A DNA stretch of 64,000 bases from Sporocytophaga sp. (lineage in GTDB: Bacteria > Bacteroidota > Bacteroidia > Cytophagales > Cytophagaceae), in the NCBI RefSeq assembly GCF_017745095.1, contig NZ_JAGHZZ010000002.1:372001-436000 (forward strand), given 5' to 3'. The notes beneath the pieces were generated by a model. That model saw only the letters and a program-made list of their open reading frames with translations. It did no database searches and was not told the origin of the DNA. Numbering within the stretch: position 1 is the stretch's first letter; each line of letters starts with the position of its first letter. Below are positions 8,939 through 17,619 of this stretch, in pieces. The translations under genes were made by a program, and so were the position numbers.

Positions 8939-9783
8939 TATCATCAAACTTTAAAATTTGTGGAAAGAATACCTTATGCGGTCATTAATCAAATGATTCT
9001 TGAACTCCTCCCGATCTCTATATCGACAATTTGAAAAATGACCTACCTTACAACATACCTTGTGAGTGCCATAAAATACCATATGCACAGGAAGTTTAGA
9101 TTATGAAGACTGAAGCCAAGCAAGTCTAACACCTTATTTCTTTATGAAGAAATATTTGGAAGACGGGAAATTAAAGAAGGCATGGTTATTCTCTTCCCTA
9201 TTCATGATTCGAATGAAGAAGCCACTTCTGGTATTGGCTTTCGTGCTTCTGACTTAAAAAGGATGTTGGGTCATGATTACTATAAGCTTTACCACAATTA
9301 TAGATTATACTGGGGAGCTAATGAAACAACCTATTTTTTCTTCCCAGATCAGAAAGAATTGTTTTTGTATGAACATCCCGGCAGCATTACTCATATCAAC
9401 TTGAATACCATCAATCTTCAGACAGGACCACATTATCCTTTAATGATTAATAATATGCTATTCAATTATTTTTCGACACTGAAAAAGGGATGAAATCAAT
9501 TTGTTTCTTTTTCTGAAGAATATTGTGTTGAAATAAATAAGAAACTTTATGAATGTACTTCTATTCATAGTATTTCAAAATTTGGTAAACCAACGTTAAA
9601 TGAAGGTCACATGTTCATTACTATTACAAACATTTCTGAGAAAGATTATGAATGTATATTAAATTCTATTCAAGAAAACTATGTAGGGATTCAGAAATGA
9701 GAGTCTTCTTTATATGAAGACAGATTTTAGGAGAATTAGAAGAAGGTATTTGTCCAAGAGATACTAATTTATTAGCTCTATAG
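8939..9783 (+). pseudogene. Decayed protein-coding gene of unknown family downstream of tRNA-Ser
   Basis: Protein-like sequence runs through this stretch but is broken. Frame 2 is open from 8939 to about 9030 and frame 1 from 9004 to 9099 (including DLPYNIPCECHKIPYAQEV). Frame 2 resumes from 9107 to the TGA at 9491-9493 (including SNTLFLYEEIFG and EHPGSITHINLN), and then continues in the same frame after that stop to 9708 (including SKFGKPTLNEGHMFITITN). Frame 1 carries a last piece to 9783 (GELEEGICPRDTNLL). The coding texture continues across stops and shifts, so this is most likely one or two disabled genes. The longest intact piece is an open frame of about 100 codons at 9182-9493. I do not recognise the family. 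Confidence 0.55.
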
Positions 9784-9869
9784 ACCTTTACAAATAAACT
9801 GCTTAGGCTCTGGCTCAGCTAAATTTTAAATTTTATAATAAAAAACTAATTCAGTCTGGTATAAAAAGA

Positions 9870-9898
9870 AAGCGGCTGCCCTTATAAGGCAGCCGCTT
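9870..9898 (-). terminator. Intrinsic terminator of the GH8 gene
   Basis: An 11-bp GC-rich stem (AAGCGGCTGCC at 9870-9880 with GGCAGCCGCTT at 9888-9898) lies 26 nt beyond the GH8 stop codon on the minus strand. It is followed on that strand by a T-rich stretch (complement of ATAAAAAG). Confidence 0.8.
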
Positions 9899-9924
9899 GG
9901 TTTTATTATAATCAAGAAGTATTA

Positions 9925-12900
9925 CTATTGTTTTATCAATCTCTTAACTGCGCTACCTTGCTCAGTTCTGATTTCAAGGAAATAAATCCCAGAAGCAAAA
10001 CCACTTAGATTAACATTGTAATCAGCAGAAGAAGAACCTTTAAATACATTTTCTTCAAGTACTGAAGTACCAAGAGCATTTTTCACAATAATATTAACAT
10101 TTCCAGTAAATACTTCACCTAAAGTAACCACAAAGTCAACTCCAGGGTTTGGCATTACATTAACTGAACTGCTTAACAGTGCAGATATTCCTGCAGGTGT
10201 AACAACCACATTCACAGGGTCAGAATCAGTAGATCCGGCAGGATTTGTTTCGCGAAGCACTATGCTTCCTCCATTAGATCCGAATTTAACAGTGATTGTT
10301 GAATAATCCTGATTGTGATCTACGATTGTGGCGCCCTCAGGAAGTGTCCATGAATAAACAGAACCTTCAGGTGCCGCCTCAGTCGTATAAGTTGCTTGAT
10401 CACCTGCTGTAACTGATGCAGGTCCTATTACATTTTTCTTAGTAGGGGCAACGCAAATATTGGTAGGTGCACTTGCAATTGTAATAACGTTTGAAGTTGC
10501 AGGAGAACCTATTGCACAAGCAAGGTTTGAAGTCATTACAACTTTTACGATATCACCAGGTTTTACCAATGCAGTATATGTTTCAGCGTTAAGTCCAGCA
10601 TTTATATTATTTATTGACCAAGCATAAACAGGGGTAGTGCCTCCACCTTGAGATGTTAATGTGAATGTTGCATTTGTTCCTGCATCACAAGCCTTATCAA
10701 TTGAACTAACAATTGTTACCTTAGCTTCTACTGACGAGCTTACTTTAACCAAAGAAGTTGCTGCAGCACTTTGACAGCTTTTACTATCTGTCACAACTAC
10801 AGAGTAAGTAGTTTCAGCAGTTGGAGAAACTGTTACACTTGCAGTATTTCCCACAACATTTGTCCACTGATAGCTGAATGGTGCAGTTCCACCAGTTACA
10901 GTAGCAGTAAGAACAGCAGACTGTCCAGTGCAAACATCTGTAGATGAAGGTGTAACAGCAACTGAAGGTTTAGCATTTACAACAACTTGTTTAGACGCAG
11001 CTAAAGTGTTTTTGCAATTATTAGCATCTGTTACTTGAACTGAATAAGTAGTAGTTTCAGTCGGACTTAAAGATGATCCAGCATCAGCAGGTTTATTTCC
11101 TACAGAAGATGTCCACACATAAGCATATGGAGCTTTACCATTATTTACTACGGCACTTACATTAACTGATCCTCCATTACAGATTTCTGCAGCTGAAGTA
11201 TTTACTGCTACTGAAGGAAGAGAATTAACTGTAACAGTCGTTGCACTTGAAATAGCAGGAGAACCTGTAGCACAAGCAATGCTTGAAGTCATTTTAACTG
11301 TTACCTGAGCATTGTTTGGAAGTGCTGAAGAAGTAAATTCTCCACCGTTAACACCTGCGGTAACTTTATTTCCATTAACATACCACTCATAAGTCGGAAC
11401 ACCACCATTAGCACTATTAGCAGTTAAGGTAACTGGAGTTCCATCACAAACAGCAACAGTGGCTGGTGAAATAGTAACAGAAGCAACACCACCAGAGGTG
11501 ACATTAACTAAAGCACTTTTCTTGTCACTTGTACAACCATTTGCATCTGATGCAGTCACAAAATAAGTTGATGTTGCAGAAGGCGATGCAGTTGCTTTGT
11601 CATTATTAATAACCAATGCAGGAGCAGAATCCCAAGCATATGAATATGGAGCAGTTCCTCCAGTTGCATTTGCAGTCAATAAAGCAGATCCACCAGAACA
11701 GATGTCTGAAGTTGCAGGAGTAACGGTTAATACAGGTTTTGCATTAACAGAGATTACTTTCTGAACAGCTACGTTTGAACAATTATTCGCGTCTTTAACA
11801 ACTAAAGAATACGTTGTTGTTGTAGATGGGGTAACAGTTGGGATAGCTCCAGTTGGTATTGTACCTGCACTAGCAGTCCAAGTATAAGCATAAGGCTGAC
11901 TTCCGCCAGTTACAGTTGGGAAAAGATCAACAGATCCTCCGGCACAAACTGAAGATACATCAGGGAAAGAAACATTTGGTGTTACATTTCTTGTAATTAC
12001 TACATCGTCAAAGTTTGTTCCGCAAGTATTAGCAATAGTCCATCTTAATGTTACACTTTGACCTGCTGTCAAATTTTCAACTACCGAAGTAGCAGAAGAT
12101 GGAGTTTTAATAGTTGCAGAAGACGTTCCTACAATGGACCAAGTCCCAGTTCCAACAGTTGGAGTATTTCCGGCAAGAGCAACTGATGCATCACAAGTTG
12201 ACTGATCAGGACCCGCAAGAGGTGCCGTAGGTAGTGGACAATCTCCGTTTCCTGTTACTTTGAAAGTATAAGGATTTACAGAAGAATTATTTCCGATATT
12301 GATTACAGCATTTTTAACACCAGAAGTTGTTGGCTTAAATGTTACTGTAAATGTAGTTGTAAGAGCTGTACCTGTTGAAGGGTGTAATTTAGTTACAACT
12401 GGCTGACTTACTGAGAAGTCAGTAGCATTAGTACCAGTTATAGTTACAACAGGGGTACCAGACAATCTAAGAGTATCGTCACCTGTACTTGTAATTGTGA
12501 AAGTAACAGGAGTGGTAGCTGTATTCAACAAAGAAGTACCGAAGTCATATGCAGCAGAAGTAGCATTGTAAAGTGTTGCTCCCTGCTTTACAGACATTGT
12601 AGGCTGTTTCGCCGTTCCGTTTAAATAGATAATGTAAGAGCCTTCATTGCTATCATTATTTTTAATAGTAATTGAAGCAGATCTTGCACCACCAGCAGTT
12701 GGTTTAAATCTTACAACAAAATTACTTGCAGAAAGCGCTCCTACATTAGTAGTATAAGTTGGGCTCTTCGAAATGATAAAATCTCCTGGATTTGCTCCCG
12801 CAATTGCAAGGTCAGGAGTTCCATTTAATAATAAATCAACTAAACCATTATTCTGGATACTGAATGTAATGGCAGCACTGCTATCACCTACACTTATAGT

Positions 12901-15900
12901 ACCCATGTTAAATGACTGCGTAGTAAGTATATTGGTTGGTGTAGCTGTCTGCGCTCTAACATTGATTTCTGGTTGAGCAGGATCATAACCATATCTCAAG
13001 TTATCTACAAGATAAGTACGGGCTCCAACTGAGCTTCCTGCTGCCGAAAACTTAGCATTCGGATCAACTATTACATCAATAAATGCAACATCTGTAGAGT
13101 TCAGAATAGCAGAATGGTCGAATGAAAGTTCTTCCCAAGTACCGGCAGTTCCAGCAGTAGTAGCTTCAACACTACTTAATTGTGTTCCAGCGGCATTTTT
13201 CAGAGACATCACAAATGTAGTACCTACGTTCGGAGAATTTACCATTAAGTTAATAATAGCTTTACCAGCACCCAAGTCAATATTTGATTGACAAGCCTTG
13301 AATCTGAAAGAAGTACCTGTTGTAGTTCCAGCATCTCTTACAAATTGTCCTACAGTTGCACTATTATTGATTCCTGCAGTAACAGGGTTTGGATAGATAG
13401 TATTGAAAGTTCCGGGGAAGGCAATGTCAAGATATCTATTATCATCAAAGTCGTTCAAAATTTTAGTTGCAGGAATTCCTGCTACGCAAGGAGCAGCTGT
13501 TTCATACCTGATATCGTCAAAATAATAAGTTTGAGCGCCTTTAGTTGCTAAAGGGTCTATGAAAATATCAAATGCAAAAATTTGTGATAGTAAACTTGTA
13601 GGAACAGCAGATAGGTCAAAATAAATTCTATGCCATCTATTTGCAAATACAGTTGTAGCTGTAGCCGAAACTGCATCATCAGGATCTATATTACCCGCAT
13701 CAGGCCCGCCAGGTCCCATATCATCCGGAACTTTAGCATTAAAATTGATAGGAGCCCCAGCAACTGAAGAATATACAAGCATACTCACCATTTTCTTTGA
13801 TGAAAGGTCAAAAGTACCTGCACATCCTAAATATCTTATACCATCAGAATAATCTTTCGTATCTGCTTTCTTTGAAAATAGCGCAACGTTGGAACTGGTA
13901 TTCGGAAGTATAGAAGATGGATTCGCTATAGGAGCTGACAATGATGAATTATCATAAGCTAAAGATACATTGTTATGATTATCAAAATCAAGGAGTACTT
14001 GAGAAGTCGGAAGATCATTTACGCAAGGTAATCCGGCATATCTGATATCATCTATATAGAAAGTCGCAGGCAACCCAGTATATTTACGCAATGGGTCTAT
14101 TTGAATATCTAAAATTGTAAACTGATTTACTTTATTACTCTTTAATAGCCATGAAAAATCAAAAGTAATTCTCTCCCATTGATTAGCTTTAGTAGTATAC
14201 ATTTCTACATTGCTTTTATAATTAGTAGGATCAATTGGAGCAACAGTTTTATTAGCTTCAGACCCTGTTTGAGCAGCAACTGTAATTTTCACTCCCACAC
14301 CAGGCGAATAAACCAACATACTTATCGCTGGTGTTGCTGCTGTAATTCCGTCAAATGTAGTACCCGCACATGGGTAATATCTTATAATTTCATAATCTCC
14401 CGTTGCTGGTCTTGTATAGCTGGCAACAGTCGCACTTAAATTCAAACCAGTTACTGATGGGTTTGCCGTTGTTTGGCTAAAAGCATTTACAGGATTAGGA
14501 TCCCAGGTATGTTTAACATTGAGATTTCCGTCGTAATCATTTAAAACTTTTGATGCTGTTAGAGATGTAGCGCAATCTACTATCTTAGCCTTTAAATTTA
14601 AAGTAAAGGTTGCATTAGATGGATCATCTGTTGCAAATTTAAGAGTTGTTGTAGCGACTGGGTCTGTAGGTATAGTACCTGGGGCTACGAATTTAATTGT
14701 AATATATGCAGAGTCTCCTTTAGCGATTGTTAAAGGCAAAGTGTTAGTGACAGAATAACTTGTAGGATGAGTTCCTCCTAAAATAAAATCAGTTACCGGG
14801 GTTGGTTTACTTAAATTCAGAGGTGCATCACCTTTGTTGATTATCTTTAGCTTCTGAGTACCTGTTGCACCTGCTGTTACATTTCCTAAATTAAATGTGC
14901 CATTATTTACAATAACGACATCTGAAACGTCTTTTGCAATTAACTTTGGAGCTGTAGCATTTGTAGTACCTGTTCCAACTAAAGTTATTTTATATGTTCC
15001 TTCGTCGGCATCATTACTTGCAATAGTAATTGTAGCAGTTTTCAATCCTGCTGATGTTGGGTTAAATTTAACAGTAAAAACCGTATTGGCGTTCAGAGCA
15101 AGTGGACTACTTGCTGGCTGAGTCGTTACAGTAAAATCTGTAGTAGGAGTCAAAACAACTATTGGTGAACCAGAAAAGGTTAAAGGTGCAAAACCAAGGT
15201 TTTCTATTGTAAAATTAATAGATTTACCAACACCGATCTGTCCATTTTGGAAATCAAAAGTAGCATTGTTTTCTATATTAACTGATCCTTGTCTAACATT
15301 TATCTCTTGTTCAGAGGTCGTGCCATAAGGCCAGAAGTTACCAGTCATCATGAAAAGAGAAATACAACGTAACGTATTTCCATAATAACCTGACAACGTT
15401 TGATTTTGAATCAGATCTTTAGTATTTACAGTTTCAGTATACATCTGATCCATTAAAGTCTGATTCGTAGACCCCATCACAGCAACAGCAAATGTAGAAA
15501 CGAATGTTGCATTATGTGCGTTTCCAGTGTAAAGTCCACCATCCTGATATAAAGGTCCTCTTACATTTGATGCACCCTTTCCTGCTAAATAAGTAGTTAT
15601 TTTACCAAGTATACTTTTAGCTTTCGTTTCATTATTCCAGATTACATCCTGAGCCATTCTCCAAGGGTTACGGCATGCATCATAACCATAGCCATCAGTA
15701 GGAGAAGAACCAGTACCTGAATTATTACATGTATTTCTTACTCCAGTGTTACTCGACCAGTCAGAAACAAGACCAGTTGTTGCATGAGCGTTGGCATTGA
15801 TCAAGTTATAACCACCATTTACAGCGTTATCCCATGAGTTATCTTTCGTATAATCTTTAAAAACCTTATAATATGCAGGCGATTGGTAACTTGGATTAAC

Positions 15901-16542
15901 GCAAGCTTGTCTTCCGTTAGATCCATCCACAGATCCCATTCCCCAGCCATTACCATTGTTTGCAATCCCAGAAGAATGTATTTCGGATTGTTTGATAGCA
16001 TTAATCAAGTTTGTCGCATCTGTTCCATATGTTCCTGATGGCCACTGTGTTTTGGCAATTAATAAGGCAAATGCTACATCAAGATCAGCATCTGTAGCTC
16101 CTCCAGTTGTTTCTGGGTTGGCCACACATCCATTTGTTTTCCAATTCATAAAGCTAAATCCATTATTTGAATTCGCTTTATAAAAAGCCCAAAGTCCGTC
16201 GAAAAGAGCCTTATCTGCAGCATAAGCAGATAACAACATACCATAAGCGATACCCTCAGAAACCGTTTTAGACGGATCATCAAATTTCACACGCCATTTA
16301 CCGCTTCCACAACTTTCAGTGTATTTCTCCTTCCATTCATTGTAAGCGTTAGCCGCATCTGTTGATTTGCCAAACGCTCCTGAAGTGGGCAGGTTTTTAG
16401 GCATTATACCATTCGCATACTTAGGGTTTGCATTAAATGGTACAACCGCCCCTGCCGGTGTATTAATCTGAGCTATTGCCCCAAGGGAGAAAAAGCAGCA
16501 AATCAAAAACACACAAAGTCTGAGACTGTATTGTTTTATCAT
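9925..16542 (-). CDS. Secreted multidomain glycoside hydrolase family 8 enzyme with T9SS sorting domain
   Basis: This 2205-residue exoenzyme probably attacks beta-1,4-glucan (cellulose-type) chains outside the cell. A signal peptide (1-25, ending GAIAQ) is followed by a GH8 catalytic domain (about 35-405). SEGIAYGM places the general acid at E96, ATDADLDVAFAL carries D153, and YDACRNPWR carries D288; these match the spacing of known GH8 active sites. Then come two choice-of-anchor-D-type beta domains (about 412-655), three tandem CBM-like modules each opening with Cys (656, 839, 1019), and two more anchor-D domains (about 1192-1430). These are followed by a run of Ig/PKD-like repeats (to about 2030), a PKD-like domain (about 2037-2115), and a C-terminal T9SS type A signal (about 2122-2205, with PNPG and GIYFLEIRTEQG). 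All catalytic motifs are intact. It is monocistronic. Confidence 0.93.
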   Translation of the reverse strand: MIKQYSLRLCVFLICCFFSLGAIAQINTPAGAVVPFNANPKYANGIMPKNLPTSGAFGKSTDAANAYNEWKEKYTESCGSGKWRVKFDDPSKTVSEGIAYGMLLSAYAADKALFDGLWAFYKANSNNGFSFMNWKTNGCVANPETTGGATDADLDVAFALLIAKTQWPSGTYGTDATNLINAIKQSEIHSSGIANNGNGWGMGSVDGSNGRQACVNPSYQSPAYYKVFKDYTKDNSWDNAVNGGYNLINANAHATTGLVSDWSSNTGVRNTCNNSGTGSSPTDGYGYDACRNPWRMAQDVIWNNETKAKSILGKITTYLAGKGASNVRGPLYQDGGLYTGNAHNATFVSTFAVAVMGSTNQTLMDQMYTETVNTKDLIQNQTLSGYYGNTLRCISLFMMTGNFWPYGTTSEQEINVRQGSVNIENNATFDFQNGQIGVGKSINFTIENLGFAPLTFSGSPIVVLTPTTDFTVTTQPASSPLALNANTVFTVKFNPTSAGLKTATITIASNDADEGTYKITLVGTGTTNATAPKLIAKDVSDVVIVNNGTFNLGNVTAGATGTQKLKIINKGDAPLNLSKPTPVTDFILGGTHPTSYSVTNTLPLTIAKGDSAYITIKFVAPGTIPTDPVATTTLKFATDDPSNATFTLNLKAKIVDCATSLTASKVLNDYDGNLNVKHTWDPNPVNAFSQTTANPSVTGLNLSATVASYTRPATGDYEIIRYYPCAGTTFDGITAATPAISMLVYSPGVGVKITVAAQTGSEANKTVAPIDPTNYKSNVEMYTTKANQWERITFDFSWLLKSNKVNQFTILDIQIDPLRKYTGLPATFYIDDIRYAGLPCVNDLPTSQVLLDFDNHNNVSLAYDNSSLSAPIANPSSILPNTSSNVALFSKKADTKDYSDGIRYLGCAGTFDLSSKKMVSMLVYSSVAGAPINFNAKVPDDMGPGGPDAGNIDPDDAVSATATTVFANRWHRIYFDLSAVPTSLLSQIFAFDIFIDPLATKGAQTYYFDDIRYETAAPCVAGIPATKILNDFDDNRYLDIAFPGTFNTIYPNPVTAGINNSATVGQFVRDAGTTTGTSFRFKACQSNIDLGAGKAIINLMVNSPNVGTTFVMSLKNAAGTQLSSVEATTAGTAGTWEELSFDHSAILNSTDVAFIDVIVDPNAKFSAAGSSVGARTYLVDNLRYGYDPAQPEINVRAQTATPTNILTTQSFNMGTISVGDSSAAITFSIQNNGLVDLLLNGTPDLAIAGANPGDFIISKSPTYTTNVGALSASNFVVRFKPTAGGARSASITIKNNDSNEGSYIIYLNGTAKQPTMSVKQGATLYNATSAAYDFGTSLLNTATTPVTFTITSTGDDTLRLSGTPVVTITGTNATDFSVSQPVVTKLHPSTGTALTTTFTVTFKPTTSGVKNAVINIGNNSSVNPYTFKVTGNGDCPLPTAPLAGPDQSTCDASVALAGNTPTVGTGTWSIVGTSSATIKTPSSATSVVENLTAGQSVTLRWTIANTCGTNFDDVVITRNVTPNVSFPDVSSVCAGGSVDLFPTVTGGSQPYAYTWTASAGTIPTGAIPTVTPSTTTTYSLVVKDANNCSNVAVQKVISVNAKPVLTVTPATSDICSGGSALLTANATGGTAPYSYAWDSAPALVINNDKATASPSATSTYFVTASDANGCTSDKKSALVNVTSGGVASVTISPATVAVCDGTPVTLTANSANGGVPTYEWYVNGNKVTAGVNGGEFTSSALPNNAQVTVKMTSSIACATGSPAISSATTVTVNSLPSVAVNTSAAEICNGGSVNVSAVVNNGKAPYAYVWTSSVGNKPADAGSSLSPTETTTYSVQVTDANNCKNTLAASKQVVVNAKPSVAVTPSSTDVCTGQSAVLTATVTGGTAPFSYQWTNVVGNTASVTVSPTAETTYSVVVTDSKSCQSAAATSLVKVSSSVEAKVTIVSSIDKACDAGTNATFTLTSQGGGTTPVYAWSINNINAGLNAETYTALVKPGDIVKVVMTSNLACAIGSPATSNVITIASAPTNICVAPTKKNVIGPASVTAGDQATYTTEAAPEGSVYSWTLPEGATIVDHNQDYSTITVKFGSNGGSIVLRETNPAGSTDSDPVNVVVTPAGISALLSSSVNVMPNPGVDFVVTLGEVFTGNVNIIVKNALGTSVLEENVFKGSSSADYNVNLSGFASGIYFLEIRTEQGSAVKRLIKQ
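10453..12045 (-). repeat. Tandem Ig/PKD-like repeats within the GH8 protein
   Basis: Residues about 1500-2030 consist of units of 75-100 residues sharing the pattern C-G-G-S followed by TGGTAPYSYAW-like and TYSVVVTD-like blocks. At least three units are close copies (around 11000, 11170 and 11700) and two longer variants carry the form VTMTS/VKVVMTS. Such repeats usually act as spacers or adhesins in gliding Bacteroidota. Boundaries are approximate. Confidence 0.7.
12973..14577 (-). repeat. Three tandem CBM-like modules within the GH8 protein
   Basis: Modules at residues about 656-838, 839-1018 and 1019-1190 each begin with Cys and a variant of KVLNDYD / QVLLDFD / KILNDFD. Each ends with FYIDDIRY / YYFDDIRY / YLVDNLRY. 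This opening and closing resembles the galactose-binding-like beta-sandwich CBMs (CBM11/CBM30 type), so glycan binding is a reasonable inference. They are diverged paralogues, not identical DNA repeats. Confidence 0.65.
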
Positions 16543-16872
16543 AGTTTAATTATAAAAAGATTTAGTTTTTGCATTTTTTATTTAAAAAATTGACTACAAA
16601 TTAAGAAAGATCCGAATGGAAGACAAATAAATTATAAAATTGGCTAAAAAATCCAATCCACATTTTGTACATTAAAATGGAAAGCTAAATATTGTACTTG
16701 AGTTCTGGAAGCTTATAGGAAAACCCTCTTAAATAGGCCAAAAATATTCAACGAAAAGTACTATTAAGTATCTCTTACAAAGAGCAAATCCCCTCATATT
16801 TTCATTTTTTTTCAAAAAAATTTAACAAAATAGCTCTTCACGGGTAGTTGTACCAAACAAATCAGAACTACT
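16543..16872. other. Intergenic region between divergent GH8 and 64-aa genes
   Basis: This AT-rich 330-bp stretch must hold the promoters of both divergent genes. The only -7-like match for the minus strand is TATTTTTG (complement of 16739-16746), about 197 nt from the GH8 start and without a -33 TTG. I see no small gene or strong hairpin. Confidence 0.4.
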
Positions 16873-17067
16873 ATGCCATTCAGCTACAAAAACAAAAAAG
16901 GAATTACCTACTATCTTCATTTAAGAGGTCCGGCAAAACAAGAAGGTAAAGGTAAACTTTATTTTTTTTCCAAAAGCCAGGGAACCGATGTCATTGAAGA
17001 CATGCCAGATGGCTATACAATTATTGAAAATGAAAAAACAGGCTTACCTATTCTGAAAAGAAAATAG
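16873..17067 (+). CDS. Small conserved protein of unknown function (64 aa)
   Basis: The protein begins MPFSYKNKKGITYYLH and ends TGLPILKRK, with an aromatic LYFFSKSQG centre and DMPDGYTIIENEKTG. This resembles a small family found in diverse bacteria and archaea with the pattern KNSKGVTYYLH ... LPEGY-E-TGLPVLKKK. No membrane segment or signal peptide is visible, so it should be cytosolic. It lies 60 nt upstream of the Hsp20 gene and, with no promoter visible between them, is probably cotranscribed, which hints at a stress-related role. Function is not known to me. Confidence 0.7.
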   Translation: MPFSYKNKKGITYYLHLRGPAKQEGKGKLYFFSKSQGTDVIEDMPDGYTIIENEKTGLPILKRK

Positions 17068-17081
17068 GATTCCTGGGAAAG

Positions 17082-17127
17082 AATTATATTCCATAACCCG
17101 TTGTTTTTTATATGGAGGAATATAATT
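17082..17127 (+). promoter_or_regulatory. Possible RNA thermometer: hairpin masking the Hsp20 Shine-Dalgarno
   Basis: AATTATATTCC (17082-17092) is perfectly complementary to GGAATATAATT (17117-17127). The latter contains the 3' half of the GGAGG Shine-Dalgarno (17114-17118) and the bases directly before the ATG at 17128. An alternative fold pairs 17082-17095 with 17111-17116 plus 17120-17127 (14 bp, 3-nt bulge in the Shine-Dalgarno, 15-nt loop). The stem is mostly A-U, as expected for a heat-melting element. Thermosensing is inference. Confidence 0.55.
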
Positions 17128-17562
17128 ATGGGAATTGTTAAATTTAATAAATCCAGGGCCCCTGGTATCACAAACGTATTGGAAGACTTTTTTGGAAGAG
17201 ATGTCTCTGATTTTCTCGGCACTTCTGCTGACATTGTGCCAGCTGTAAATGTGAAAGAGGAAGATAAAGGATTTCATGTGGATGTGGCTGCTCCTGGTAT
17301 GGAAAAGGGTGATTTTAAGGTTAATATCGATAATGATACTTTAACCATTTCTGCTGAAAAAGAGGTAAGTGAAGAAGAATCGAATGAAAAATATAGTCGA
17401 AAAGAATTCAGCTATTCAAGTTTTTCAAGGTCTTTTGTATTACCAAAAACAGCAGATAAAAATAAGATAGAAGCAAAATATGAAAATGGAATTTTAGCAT
17501 TATATATTCCTAAAATAGCCGACAAGGATATTAAAAATGTTAAATCTATCGAAATTAAATAA
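17128..17562 (+). CDS. Hsp20/alpha-crystallin family small heat-shock protein
   Basis: This 144-residue chaperone holds unfolding proteins in an ATP-independent way. The alpha-crystallin domain spans about residues 34-130 (PAVNVKEEDKGFHVDVAAPG, then SYSSFSRSFVLP, then the A-x-x-x-N-G-I-L motif in YENGILALYIPK). The C-terminal tail lacks a clear IXI beyond the YIPKI segment. The start at 17128 is set by an excellent GGAGG 9 nt upstream; a TTG nine codons earlier is not needed. The Shine-Dalgarno is embedded in a hairpin, suggesting translational heat control. A terminator follows directly. Confidence 0.93.
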   Translation: MGIVKFNKSRAPGITNVLEDFFGRDVSDFLGTSADIVPAVNVKEEDKGFHVDVAAPGMEKGDFKVNIDNDTLTISAEKEVSEEESNEKYSRKEFSYSSFSRSFVLPKTADKNKIEAKYENGILALYIPKIADKDIKNVKSIEIK

Positions 17563-17588
17563 GGTCAGGGCAAATACCCTGACTTTTT
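17563..17588 (+). terminator. Intrinsic terminator of the Hsp20 gene
   Basis: GTCAGGG (17564-17570) pairs with CCCTGAC (17577-17583) across a 6-nt loop and is followed by five T residues, just after the stop codon. Confidence 0.85.
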
Positions 17589-17619
17589 AATTTAATTTTG
17601 TTTCTCCTACTTTTACACC

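Noticed and set aside
10700-11960. CRISPR-like array in the GH8 gene
   Set aside because: The repeats are long, diverged protein-coding units on a fixed reading frame, without short identical repeats and unique spacers.
9925-16542. Several plus-strand open frames of 60-87 codons inside the GH8 gene (for example 12773-12976, 13288-13551, 14179-14439)
   Set aside because: They lie fully within a strongly supported minus-strand gene, have no domain, promoter or start signal, and their composition mirrors the repeats on the other strand.
17082-17127. The Hsp20 leader hairpin as a terminator of the 64-aa gene
   Set aside because: The T-run lies in the loop, not after the 3' arm, and the arm runs straight into the Hsp20 start codon.
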